DNA from: JAHRAW01 sp965249835 | Lineage (GTDB): Bacteria; Pseudomonadota; Gammaproteobacteria; Arenicellales; Poriferihabitantaceae | DNA: 64,000 nt | NCBI GenBank assembly: GCA_965249835.1 | Contig: CBDFMY010000003.1 | Location: forward strand, 1 to 64,000 | Reading direction: 5' to 3' | Part shown: positions 53,942 to 62,055 of the stretch, piece by piece | How the letters are laid out: every line of letters starts with the position of its first letter | Position numbering within the stretch: the first letter of the stretch is position 1 | Program-made: the position numbers and the translations under genes | The notes under the pieces: generated by a model | What the model saw: only the letters and a program-made list of their open reading frames with translations | Database searches by the model: none | What the model was told of the DNA's origin: nothing

Positions 53942-54942
53942 CCGAACCACTACCTCGCATCATCGTCACCACCGGCGACCCGGCCGGCATTGGTCCCGAC
54001 ATTGCATTGAAGGTTGCCGCGGCAGCACTTCCCGCTTGCATCGCGGTTATCGGCGACCGCGATATGCTGGCGGCGCGTGCGGTTGCGTTCAATAAAATCG
54101 CCGGAGTCAAAATAAAAATTGCGGATTACGAGCAACTGCCACACCGCGCCGGCGTGTTGCCGATGATTCATCGACCTTGCCGGACGCGGGCGACACCCGG
54201 CGAGTTGGATCCGGCGAACAGCGCACATGTAATCGGTTGCATCGACACGGCGGTGGACATGTGTCGTGCCGATGAGTTTGATGCGATGACCACCGGACCC
54301 GTGAACAAAGCCGTCATCAACCAAGCCGACATTTCATTTCGCGGCCACACCGAATGGATCGCACGACGATGCGGCATCCAATCGCCGGTAATGATGTTAG
54401 CCAACGACACTATGCGCGTGTGCTTGCTGACCGATCACATTCCGCTCGCCGAAGTGCCGCGACACATCACCGCACAGCGATTACGCGAAGCGGTCAACAT
54501 CATCATCACCGAGTTGCGCACAAGATTTAACATCACGCACCCGACCCTCGGCGTTTGCGGCGTCAACCCGCACGCCGGCGAAGGTGGTTACCTCGGCAGC
54601 GAAGAGGCCGAGATCATCGCGCCGACCTTGGATGCGTTGCGCGCCGAACAAATCAACGCACACATCATCGGGCCAATCTCCGCCGACACCGCATTCACCT
54701 CCGAGCGCGTGGCATCCTTTGACGCGGTGTTGGCGATGTATCACGACCAGGGGTTACCGGCAATCAAAACCTCGGGCTTCGGCGACACGGTGAACATCAC
54801 GCTTGGTTTGCCGATCGTGCGCACTTCGGTGGATCACGGCACCGCCGTGGAATTGGCCGGCGACTTCACGGCATGCGAATCCAGCCTCAAAGCCGCCATC
54901 GTGCAGGCATGCGCGTTGTCCGCCAATCAAAAAGAATCATAA
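53938..54942 (+). CDS. pdxA: 4-hydroxythreonine-4-phosphate dehydrogenase PdxA
   Basis: 334-residue NAD-dependent dehydrogenase in pyridoxal phosphate synthesis. Motifs are TTGDPAGIGPDI at the N-terminus, TGPVNKAVINQADISFRGHT, the metal ligands in MYHDQGLPAIK and the terminal HGTA segment. ATG 53938 overlaps the ATL stop (ATGA). Its usual partner rsmA follows after 6 bp. Confidence 0.95.
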   Translation: MTEPLPRIIVTTGDPAGIGPDIALKVAAAALPACIAVIGDRDMLAARAVAFNKIAGVKIKIADYEQLPHRAGVLPMIHRPCRTRATPGELDPANSAHVIGCIDTAVDMCRADEFDAMTTGPVNKAVINQADISFRGHTEWIARRCGIQSPVMMLANDTMRVCLLTDHIPLAEVPRHITAQRLREAVNIIITELRTRFNITHPTLGVCGVNPHAGEGGYLGSEEAEIIAPTLDALRAEQINAHIIGPISADTAFTSERVASFDAVLAMYHDQGLPAIKTSGFGDTVNITLGLPIVRTSVDHGTAVELAGDFTACESSLKAAIVQACALSANQKES

Positions 54943-54948
54943 CCGCCG

Positions 54949-55761
54949 GTGCCGGATAACAAACAATCGCCGCGCAAACGTTTCGGTCAGCACTTTCTGA
55001 CCGACCAATCCGTGTTGAATCGAATAGTCGCGGCGCTTGATTCGGAAAACAACTTTGCCGGCCAGCCGCAGGTTGTTGAGATTGGCCCGGGGCGGGGCGC
55101 GCTTACCGATGGGCTGGCGGCGGTGCTGGGGGAAAAAGACGCGAGTTTGATCGTGGTGGAGATCGACCGCGATTTGGTGACGCGCTTGCGGCAACGCTAT
55201 CCGCCGAATCTGGTGAAGGTTATTCAGGCGGATATTCTGCGCTTTGATTTGCGCGATGCCATCACGGACAATCATCATGCGCGGCTTCAACTGGTGGGCA
55301 ACCTGCCCTATAACATTTCAACGCCGCTGATTTTTCATCTGCTGGCGCAAGTCGGGCACATCCACGACATGCTGTTTATGTTGCAAAAGGAAGTGGCGCT
55401 ACGCCTTTGCGCGCAGCCCGGAAATAAAAGATATGGTCGGCTTTCGGTGATGACGGCGGTGGAGTTGGATTGCGAACCATTGTTTGACATACCGCCGCAG
55501 GCGTTCGACCCGCCGCCGAAAGTGGATTCGACGTTGCTTCGCCTGCGACCAAAAAAACAACCGCTCAAGCCACGCAAGCATGCGGTATTCAACGCCGTGG
55601 TTGCCGCCGCTTTTTCCCAACGCCGAAAAACTTTGCGCAACGCGCTGGCGAAACTGGCGTGCGAGGCACATTTTATTGGCGCCGAAGTGGAGCCAACCTT
55701 GCGCGCCGAAGCGTTGTCGGTGGAGCAATACATCGCGCTGGCGGATGCGGTTGCGGATTAG
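54949..55761 (+). CDS. rsmA: 16S rRNA dimethyladenosine transferase RsmA (KsgA)
   Basis: 270-residue methyltransferase that dimethylates A1518/A1519 of 16S rRNA. Recognisable by KRFGQHFLTDQSVL, the SAM motif VEIGPGRGALTDGL, NLPYNIS(T)PLIFHLL and FDPPPKVDSTLLRL. It uses a GTG start (54949). apaG-apaH, which usually follow, are absent; instead a convergent accessory pair comes next, with only 3 bp between stops. Confidence 0.95.
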   Translation: MPDNKQSPRKRFGQHFLTDQSVLNRIVAALDSENNFAGQPQVVEIGPGRGALTDGLAAVLGEKDASLIVVEIDRDLVTRLRQRYPPNLVKVIQADILRFDLRDAITDNHHARLQLVGNLPYNISTPLIFHLLAQVGHIHDMLFMLQKEVALRLCAQPGNKRYGRLSVMTAVELDCEPLFDIPPQAFDPPPKVDSTLLRLRPKKQPLKPRKHAVFNAVVAAAFSQRRKTLRNALAKLACEAHFIGAEVEPTLRAEALSVEQYIALADAVAD

Positions 55762-55764
55762 TCT

Positions 55765-56439
55765 TTATAAGACGAGTTTTCCGTCAATCAACTCTTGTGC
55801 GGCACAGTAGTGCCAGTTGTTAAAAGATCTGCCGTAGTCCTTGAGCACCACGCCTTTTACATCAGGTATTTTGTTGGTAGCGTAGAAACATATTCGTTTT
55901 CCCGCGTATCCTTTGGTAAGTTCACAAAATGGTTTCAAATAATCATTACCTCCAAAAAACACAACGCAATCAGTTTCTTTATTTGGTAGCATATTGAAAT
56001 CTTTATATCCGTTGTTTTTTTGCCTACATTTATATTTTTCCTCTTTATTAATATTTTGGTTGTAGGTTATGTCGTAGTCCGGTAATAAAAAATCTACTGA
56101 CACCAACCCCCAGCCCGCAGATAGAATGTAGACGTTTTCTGCGCCGTATTTATTCACGAGTTTTCCGTAAATTGAGGGTTTATACAACTTCCACGCCGGC
56201 AACAAGCGAAACGGATTTACTCCAACTTTTTGATAGTTTTTATTGTAATCACGCAATCGATCTCTCCAAGTTTCATCGCGTTCGGCGAGATCATCGGGCT
56301 TTGCAAACTGTTGGCCGGGATAACGTGGCACTGTTTCGTGTTGTGGGTTGCCCACAAACATCACCAGCGTACCTTCTGTCGTTTGCATCAGTCCAGCGTC
56401 AGCGCGTTTTCTTCTAGCGCAGGCAATCACGATTTTCAT
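55765..56439 (-). CDS. YaaA/DUF6884-like protein of unknown function
   Basis: 224 residues. The opening KIVIACARRKRADAGLMQT and the middle YILSAGWGLVSVDFLLPDYDITY resemble DUF6884 and, more distantly, the YaaA peroxide-response family, in which an S/C-G-K-K opening and a LSA.YGL-PYD segment are typical. No catalytic site can be named. It starts one base after the stop of the GIY-YIG-like gene (TGATATG) and is more AT-rich than its neighbours. It is best read as the second gene of a two-gene accessory module. Confidence 0.65.
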   Translation of the reverse strand: MKIVIACARRKRADAGLMQTTEGTLVMFVGNPQHETVPRYPGQQFAKPDDLAERDETWRDRLRDYNKNYQKVGVNPFRLLPAWKLYKPSIYGKLVNKYGAENVYILSAGWGLVSVDFLLPDYDITYNQNINKEEKYKCRQKNNGYKDFNMLPNKETDCVVFFGGNDYLKPFCELTKGYAGKRICFYATNKIPDVKGVVLKDYGRSFNNWHYCAAQELIDGKLVL

Positions 56440-56440
56440 A

Positions 56441-57133
56441 TCAATACCTCAATGTTTTGTTCACCAGTTTTTCCAAGGTCGCGAGAAACGACGGCTCGTA
56501 AGTTTCATTAACATGGCGTTGATTCCACAGCCCGCAACGGCCAACCGTTGCGCGCGCGCAATGATGTCCGAGCCAGTCGCACGATGCCGCGTCTATGGAA
56601 GATTTTTCGTAGTTACTCAACAACGTGATCGAGTTTCGTTCAATCACGCCACGCAGACTGTCGGGTCCGGCATCATCATCGATTGGCAAATATAACACCC
56701 GCATCCGGCCAATCGCATCGGTAACGCGTTTTTCAATCGCCAATTCGGCCGACAAATCAGCGGCGGCGATGTCTTTCGGCGTGGAGTTGCCAACCCCCCA
56801 GGTTGCGCATGACTCGCCATCGCGCGCCAACAACGCGGTGCCGACCAACAAACGAAAAATAGAACCGCGATGGTTACCGCCACCCGACTTGGCCACGCCT
56901 TTGTGTTGCGACAATCGTTTCCACAAGGTCGTTTTTGAATTTTCTTTGAGCGCGTGGGTGCCGACTCGCACGATGCGCCGACCATCGCCGCTGTCGGTTC
57001 GATCTTCGCCGCACTCTTGAAAAAAATACACGCCGCGTTGCGGCCAGTTCATTTTGCCGGAACACTCGGATATAAGTCGCGCCGCGCCAACCCGAGTCGC
57101 GAGTTGGTCGAGCAACGCATACCACTGTTTCAA
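56441..57133 (-). CDS. GIY-YIG-like nuclease-fold protein
   Basis: About 230 residues. The GVYFFQE segment (34-40) followed by RIVRVGTHAL (53-62) matches the GIY and YIG beta-strand motifs in variant form (GVY ... VGTH). Further candidate active-site residues are R73/H77 in LWKRLSQH. GGGNHRGSIFRLLVGTALL follows. The start is uncertain: TTG 57133 is the first canonical start after plsC, with no ribosome site; the frame is open back to plsC. It may be a DNA- or RNA-cutting enzyme. The substrate is unknown. Confidence 0.65.
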   Translation of the reverse strand: MKQWYALLDQLATRVGAARLISECSGKMNWPQRGVYFFQECGEDRTDSGDGRRIVRVGTHALKENSKTTLWKRLSQHKGVAKSGGGNHRGSIFRLLVGTALLARDGESCATWGVGNSTPKDIAAADLSAELAIEKRVTDAIGRMRVLYLPIDDDAGPDSLRGVIERNSITLLSNYEKSSIDAASCDWLGHHCARATVGRCGLWNQRHVNETYEPSFLATLEKLVNKTLRY

Positions 57134-57177
57134 ATGCCGGATTCGTTCGGCGTCGATTGATGGGGAGGAATGTATGA

Positions 57178-57894
57178 TTATTTCTCCTCGTGCGCCAAAG
57201 CGCGTGCGGTTTTATGCACCCAGTCGGTCACTTCCCCATTCAATTCCCGGGCTTTTTTTCCAACGCTTGGGATTGGTTTTCCGATGCGCACCTGAACCAC
57301 GCCGGGGCGTTTGATGAAACCGTTTTTTTGCCAGAACAAACCGGCGTTATGCGCCACCGGCACCACCGGCGCACCGCTGCGAATGGCAACCATCGCGCCA
57401 CCGCCCTGAAATTTTCCGGGCTTGCCCGGCGGCATACGCGTGCCTTCGGGGAACACCACAAGCCAGCGTCCTTCTTTCAATCGCGCACTTCCCTGCGCGA
57501 GCAATTGCTCCAGCGCGTTTATTTTTTTTGCGCGGTTGATCGCCACCGGTCGATTGGCCGCCAACCCCCAACCGAAAAATGGAATCCACAACAACTGCGA
57601 TTTCAAAATATACGACTGCGGCGGAAAAATTAATTGAAAGCAAAGCGTCTCCCAGGCCGACTGATGATTGGAAATCAGCACCGCCGGATGATCGGGAATG
57701 TTGTCTACGCCACTGACATGAAAAGTGATACCGCAAACATGTTGTAGCGACCAGATGTTGAAGCGCGCCCACGAAGCGATGATGTGCGCACGCGGCAAAG
57801 ACGGCAGGGCAAAACAAAACAACGCAACTGGGCTAATCAGCACCGCGCTGACGATTTGCCCGATAAGGAAAATCAGCGAACGTAGCGGTAGCAT
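57178..57894 (-). CDS. plsC: 1-acyl-sn-glycerol-3-phosphate acyltransferase PlsC
   Basis: 238-residue inner-membrane enzyme converting lysophosphatidic to phosphatidic acid. An N-terminal membrane helix is followed by the acyltransferase motifs NHQSAWE (H77-x4-E, the usual H-x4-D changed to Glu as in many gammaproteobacterial homologues) and FPEGTR (about 149-154), and the VPVAHNAG segment. It is 6 bp downstream of gmhB in the glyQS series. Confidence 0.9.
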   Translation of the reverse strand: MLPLRSLIFLIGQIVSAVLISPVALFCFALPSLPRAHIIASWARFNIWSLQHVCGITFHVSGVDNIPDHPAVLISNHQSAWETLCFQLIFPPQSYILKSQLLWIPFFGWGLAANRPVAINRAKKINALEQLLAQGSARLKEGRWLVVFPEGTRMPPGKPGKFQGGGAMVAIRSGAPVVPVAHNAGLFWQKNGFIKRPGVVQVRIGKPIPSVGKKARELNGEVTDWVHKTARALAHEEK

Positions 57895-57900
57895 CGGCGA

Positions 57901-58482
57901 TTAGTTGTCGGCCGGCGCAGCCTCGGACGCCAGCAAAGTCTCGACGAAGGTAGCCAAATCTTTATACACCGGCACATCGCTGAGTTGCGCCCCTCCTTGC
58001 GCATGTTCCAACTCAGCGGCGGCGGTGCGGCCATTGCCGGTTTCCACCAGCACCGGTTTTGCCCCGGCACTGCGAGCCGCATCAAGGTCGCGGATGGAAT
58101 CGCCCACCGCGTATACTTCGCGCAAATCGCAGTGCAAGCGGTCGGCCAGTTCCAGAAACAATCCGGGTTTGGGCTTGCGACATTCGCAATCGTCACCGTC
58201 ATCGTGCGGACAGAAAAAAATCGCGCTTATTTCGCCGCCCGAGTGCTGCAATTCATCCAGCATTTTTTGATGAATTCGATTCAGCGTGTTGATGCTATAC
58301 AACCCCCTGGCGATGCCCGACTGGTTGGTAATAATCACCACGCGATAATCCGCCCGACACAACTGGGCGATGGCTTGCAGACTACCCGGAAGTGCTTCCC
58401 ATTGTTGCGGGCTGGTGACGCCACGCGGGCAAAGTCGGTTAATCACTCCGTCCCGGTCGAGGATGATGAGTCGTTTGTTCAC
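57901..58482 (-). CDS. gmhB: D-glycero-beta-D-manno-heptose 1,7-bisphosphate phosphatase GmhB
   Basis: 193-residue HAD phosphatase in ADP-heptose synthesis for the LPS core. The nucleophile motif DRDGVIN (9-15), the ITNQSGIARG motif, the zinc loop CPHDDGDDCECRKPKPG and GDSIRDLDAARSAG are all present. It begins at a GTG that overlaps the mazG-like stop by 4 bp (GTGA). Confidence 0.93.
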   Translation of the reverse strand: MNKRLIILDRDGVINRLCPRGVTSPQQWEALPGSLQAIAQLCRADYRVVIITNQSGIARGLYSINTLNRIHQKMLDELQHSGGEISAIFFCPHDDGDDCECRKPKPGLFLELADRLHCDLREVYAVGDSIRDLDAARSAGAKPVLVETGNGRTAAAELEHAQGGAQLSDVPVYKDLATFVETLLASEAAPADN

Positions 58483-58907
58483 TTGTCTTCTCCGGTGTCT
58501 TCTCCGGCGTCTTCTCCGGTGTCTTCTCCGGTGTCTTCTCCGGTGTCTTCTCCGGCGTCTTCTCCGGCATTGGCAAAATTGGACACCCGCACGCGGCCAT
58601 CGATGATGCGGCTGCCACGTTGATTAATTTTTTCCATCTTTTCATCAAAGGCGCGCGCCAGATCAAAGTCGGCGGCGATGGCGTTGCCCAATAGCAAGAT
58701 GAGCAAGTCGGCGCACTCTTCCGCCAGTTCCGCTTTGGACTTGCCCTTGGTTACGCATGCGGAAATTTCGCCCAACTCTTCCGCCATCAACGCAAGGCGA
58801 TACACCATGTCTTCGCCGCCATGCTGGTTGAAACGATGCTTGTCGTGGAAGGCGCGAACCTTCTCAAGCATGGACTCAAACGAATCGGTTTTTGTTGCGG
58901 CGTTCAT
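58479..58907 (-). CDS. MazG-like nucleotide pyrophosphohydrolase with a repeat tail
   Basis: 142 residues. The all-alpha NTP-PPase core shows EELGEISACVTKGKSKAELA followed by EECADLLILLLGNA, the metal-binding EExxE...ExxD pattern of MazG. It probably hydrolyses non-canonical NTPs. The last 28 residues are seven GED(T/A/K) tetrapeptides from a 12-bp tandem repeat. It is inserted between glyS and gmhB with 4-bp overlaps on both sides. Confidence 0.82.
   Translation of the reverse strand: MNAATKTDSFESMLEKVRAFHDKHRFNQHGGEDMVYRLALMAEELGEISACVTKGKSKAELAEECADLLILLLGNAIAADFDLARAFDEKMEKINQRGSRIIDGRVRVSNFANAGEDAGEDTGEDTGEDTGEDAGEDTGEDK
58486..58569. repeat. seven-copy 12-bp tandem repeat (minisatellite) in the mazG-like gene
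   Basis: The unit TCTTCTCCGGTG (plus strand) repeats seven times with only the last two bases varying (GTG, GCG or GCA). As 12 is a multiple of 3, copy-number changes keep the frame and only lengthen or shorten the acidic tail. Confidence 0.92.
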
Positions 58908-61087
58908 CCTTCAACCACCATGTGCGAGATGTCGGCGACTTCGAGAAACAGTCGGCGGATGTGTTGCAGCAACGCGAGGCGATTGGCGCGAATCGCCGCG
59001 TCTTCGTGCATGACCATAACCTGGTCGAAAAACAGATCCACCGGCGTTTTCAGTTTGGATAATTCCGCCAATCCCTGATCATAACGATCGCGAGCAAAGC
59101 AAGATCGCGCACGCGCGCCGATGGTTTCGAGTTGCTGCGCGAGTTTTTTTTCGGCGTTGTCGCGCAATAATTCTTTTTTGTATGGCGGCACTTCGGATTC
59201 ATCCAATCCGACCTTGCTTACGATACCGGCGATGCGTTTGTTGGCTGCCGCCAGCGATGCGGCTGCTTCGGGTTGATTCTTGAACAAGCGACTGATGGCT
59301 CTCAGGCGATGATCAAAATCCAGTGGCCTGGATGGCCGACACGCGCGCACCGAAAGAACTGTCGATGCGCCATAACCCAGCGGTTGATAATACGCCTTGA
59401 GTCGGTCGAGCATAAACTCGAACACGCGTTTGACGGTTTTCGCATCCGGCATAACGGTGGTGTGGTCGGTGGTTTGATAAGAGTCTCGACTGGTCTGCAA
59501 CAGTTGATATAAATCCACATCCAATTTTTTCTCGATAAGGATTCGCAGCACGCCGAGCGCGGCGCGGCGCAACGCGAACGGATCTTTGTTGCCGGTCGGG
59601 GCTTCGCCGCACGCAAAAATACCGATCAGGGAATCGATTCGGTCGGCTACCGCCACGCTTTGAGCGAGTGCGCTGCGCGGCAGTTTATCGCCGGCGGATT
59701 GATCAAAGCGGCGACGCGGCCAATAATGTTGCTCGATGGCATCCGCCACCGATTTGTCTTCCCCGGATTTTTTCGCGTAGTAGCGACCCATGGTGCCTTG
59801 CAGTTCGGGAAACTCGCCCACCATGTCGGTCACCAAATCCGCTTTGCACAGTAACGCTGCGCGTTCGGCGCGTTCGGCATCGGCACCCAGTTGTGCGGCG
59901 GTAAAGCGTGCGAGTTTTGCCACGCGTGCGGTTTTGTCGTGCAACGAACCCAGTTGTTTGTGAAACAACACATCCTTGAGTTGTTCGGTGCGCGATGCCA
60001 GGGGCGTGTTCAGATCATTGTTCCAAAAAAATTCAGCGTCGGCCAGTCGCGCGCGCAACACGCGCTCGTTGCCCCGCCGCACCCGCATCGGGGATTTACT
60101 CTTGATGTTGCTAACGGTGATGAAGCCGGGTAGCAATTTGCCTTGGTCGTCGGTCAGGTGAAAATATTTTTGATGATCGCTCATGCACGACACCAGCACT
60201 TCATCGGGAAGTTTCAGGAAACTCCGATCGAAATCACCCATCAACGCCCGCGGCCACTCCACCATGCCGGTGACCAAATCCAACAATGCGTCATCGGCAA
60301 CCACGCACGCGCCGGCTTTGGTTGCCAACCCCTCCAGTTGTTTTTTGATGACGCTTCGCCGCCGCTCAAAACTCGCAATCACCTTGCCTTCGGATTCGAG
60401 TAACTCAACATACTCATCCGCATGCGGGATTTTCAGTTTACCTTCGGGAAATTTTTGTGCGGCGTGAAAGCGATGGCCATGCGTGAAGCGGCCCGCTTTC
60501 AAATCCAACGCTTGAGTTTTGATTACTTTGTCGCCGTGCAACGCCAGCAACCAACGCGCCGGACGAACGAACTCCACGCTTCGCTCGCCCCATCGCATTC
60601 GCTTCGCGATGGGTAGTTGGCGGATGCTTTGCGCAAGACAATCGGTAACGATGTCCGCCAGTTTTGCCCCGGCAATTTTTTGTCGCGACACCAACCATTC
60701 ACCTTGCGTATTTTTTATGGTGTGCAGTTGCGCCACGCCAACGCCGCAGGATTTGGCAAAGCCTTGCGCCGCACGAGTCGGTTTTCCGTTGGCGTCAAAT
60801 GCTGCTTGCAACGAAGGTCCGCGACGTTCCTCCACGCGCTCCGGCTGCTTTGCCGACACGCCGCGCACCAACACCGCCAGCCGCCGGGGGGTGGCGAAAG
60901 CGCGGTAGCGATCCGCTTGGTCATCGTGCTTGTCATCAAGCAAGCCCGCTTCCGCCAATCCATTCGCAAGGCTCGCGGCGAATGAGTTAGCCAGAACCTT
61001 GAGCGTTCGCGGTGGCAATTCTTCCACACCGATTTCAATCAGCAGGTTGGCGCGTTGGGTTGCGCCGGTGATTTTTTTTGCCGACAT
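58904..61087 (-). CDS. glyS: glycyl-tRNA synthetase beta subunit
   Basis: 727 residues from ATG 61087 (MSAKKITGATQRANLLIEIG), with the characteristic LLIEIGVEELPPRTL start, the VEFVRPARWLLALHG segment and the KAACLLCKADLVTDMVGEFPELQG-type HD-like region (here ALLCKADLVTDMVGEFPELQ). The C-terminal anticodon domain contains VDLFFDQVMVMHED. Upstream extension to 61267 overlaps glyQ and is rejected. Works as an alpha2beta2 enzyme with GlyQ. Confidence 0.96.
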   Translation of the reverse strand: MSAKKITGATQRANLLIEIGVEELPPRTLKVLANSFAASLANGLAEAGLLDDKHDDQADRYRAFATPRRLAVLVRGVSAKQPERVEERRGPSLQAAFDANGKPTRAAQGFAKSCGVGVAQLHTIKNTQGEWLVSRQKIAGAKLADIVTDCLAQSIRQLPIAKRMRWGERSVEFVRPARWLLALHGDKVIKTQALDLKAGRFTHGHRFHAAQKFPEGKLKIPHADEYVELLESEGKVIASFERRRSVIKKQLEGLATKAGACVVADDALLDLVTGMVEWPRALMGDFDRSFLKLPDEVLVSCMSDHQKYFHLTDDQGKLLPGFITVSNIKSKSPMRVRRGNERVLRARLADAEFFWNNDLNTPLASRTEQLKDVLFHKQLGSLHDKTARVAKLARFTAAQLGADAERAERAALLCKADLVTDMVGEFPELQGTMGRYYAKKSGEDKSVADAIEQHYWPRRRFDQSAGDKLPRSALAQSVAVADRIDSLIGIFACGEAPTGNKDPFALRRAALGVLRILIEKKLDVDLYQLLQTSRDSYQTTDHTTVMPDAKTVKRVFEFMLDRLKAYYQPLGYGASTVLSVRACRPSRPLDFDHRLRAISRLFKNQPEAAASLAAANKRIAGIVSKVGLDESEVPPYKKELLRDNAEKKLAQQLETIGARARSCFARDRYDQGLAELSKLKTPVDLFFDQVMVMHEDAAIRANRLALLQHIRRLFLEVADISHMVVEG

Positions 61088-61097
61088 TATTCCGATC

Positions 61098-62021
61098 TCA
61101 TTTTTTGTCGCGGCGGGTTTTATTATTGCCACCGAATGATGTGGGTCGGCGTGGAAAACCCAACGCTTCCCGCTTGTGGTAATAACTCTGCGCGACTCCT
61201 CGCGCCAGCACGCGCACCCGGCCAATATAGCGCGCGCGTTCGGTGACGCTGATGGCGTGGCGCGCATCCAGCAAATTAAAAGTGTGCGAAGCCTTGAGCG
61301 TTTGCTCGTAAGCCGCTAGCGGCAATTGCTTGTCCAGCAGAACGCGACACATCCGCTCGGCGGCATCAAATTGCCGGAACAAATTTTCCACATCGGCGTG
61401 CTGAAAATTGTAGGCAGATTGCTCCACTTCGTTTTGATGATACAAATCGCGGTAGGTGTAACGCCCGGCCGCACCATCGCTCCATATCAAATCAAACAAA
61501 TTGTCAACGCCTTGCAGGTGCATGGCGATGCGTTCAAGTCCGTAGGTAATCTCGCCGGTAACCGGCCGGCAATCAAGCCCGCCGACCTGCTGAAAATAGG
61601 TGAACTGGGAGACCTCCATGCCATTCAACCAGATTTCCCAACCCAGCCCCCAGGCACCGAGCGTGGGCGATTCCCAATCATCTTCGACGAAGCGAATGTC
61701 GTCCGCAAGAAAATCCAACCCGAGGGCGGCAAGGGAATCGAGATACCTTTCCTGAAAGTCATCGGGCGATGGTTTGAGCACCACTTGCAATTGAAAATAA
61801 TGTTGCAGGCGATTCGGATTTTCGCCGTAGCGGCCGTCGGTGGGTCGCCGCGACGGCTGCACATACACCGCGCGCAACGGCTCGGGCCCGACCGCGGCAA
61901 GGAATGTGGCGGGATGAAAAGTGCCGGCACCGACTTCCATGTCGTACGGTTGCAGAATGACGCAACCCTGCTTCGCCCAGTATTCCTGCAGCGTCATGAT
62001 CAGTTGTTGAAAGGTCATCAT
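61098..62021 (-). CDS. glyQ: glycyl-tRNA synthetase alpha subunit
   Basis: 307-residue catalytic subunit. Motifs of this class II enzyme are FQQLIMTLQEYWAKQGCVIL, YDMEVGAGTFHPATFL, RAVYVQPSRRPTDGRYGENP-NR, and DDWESPTLGAWGLGWEIWLNG. Start ATG 62021 gives near E. coli length (303). It is the first gene of the series glyQ-glyS-mazG-gmhB-plsC. Confidence 0.97.
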   Translation of the reverse strand: MMTFQQLIMTLQEYWAKQGCVILQPYDMEVGAGTFHPATFLAAVGPEPLRAVYVQPSRRPTDGRYGENPNRLQHYFQLQVVLKPSPDDFQERYLDSLAALGLDFLADDIRFVEDDWESPTLGAWGLGWEIWLNGMEVSQFTYFQQVGGLDCRPVTGEITYGLERIAMHLQGVDNLFDLIWSDGAAGRYTYRDLYHQNEVEQSAYNFQHADVENLFRQFDAAERMCRVLLDKQLPLAAYEQTLKASHTFNLLDARHAISVTERARYIGRVRVLARGVAQSYYHKREALGFPRRPTSFGGNNKTRRDKK

Positions 62022-62055
62022 CTCAGTGAAAGTCAGTGATAATCCGTGCGGTGCG

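Noticed and set aside
58486..58569. CRISPR-like repeat array
   Set aside because: 12-bp units without spacers, in frame within a coding sequence; it is a minisatellite. No CRISPR array was seen anywhere in the window.
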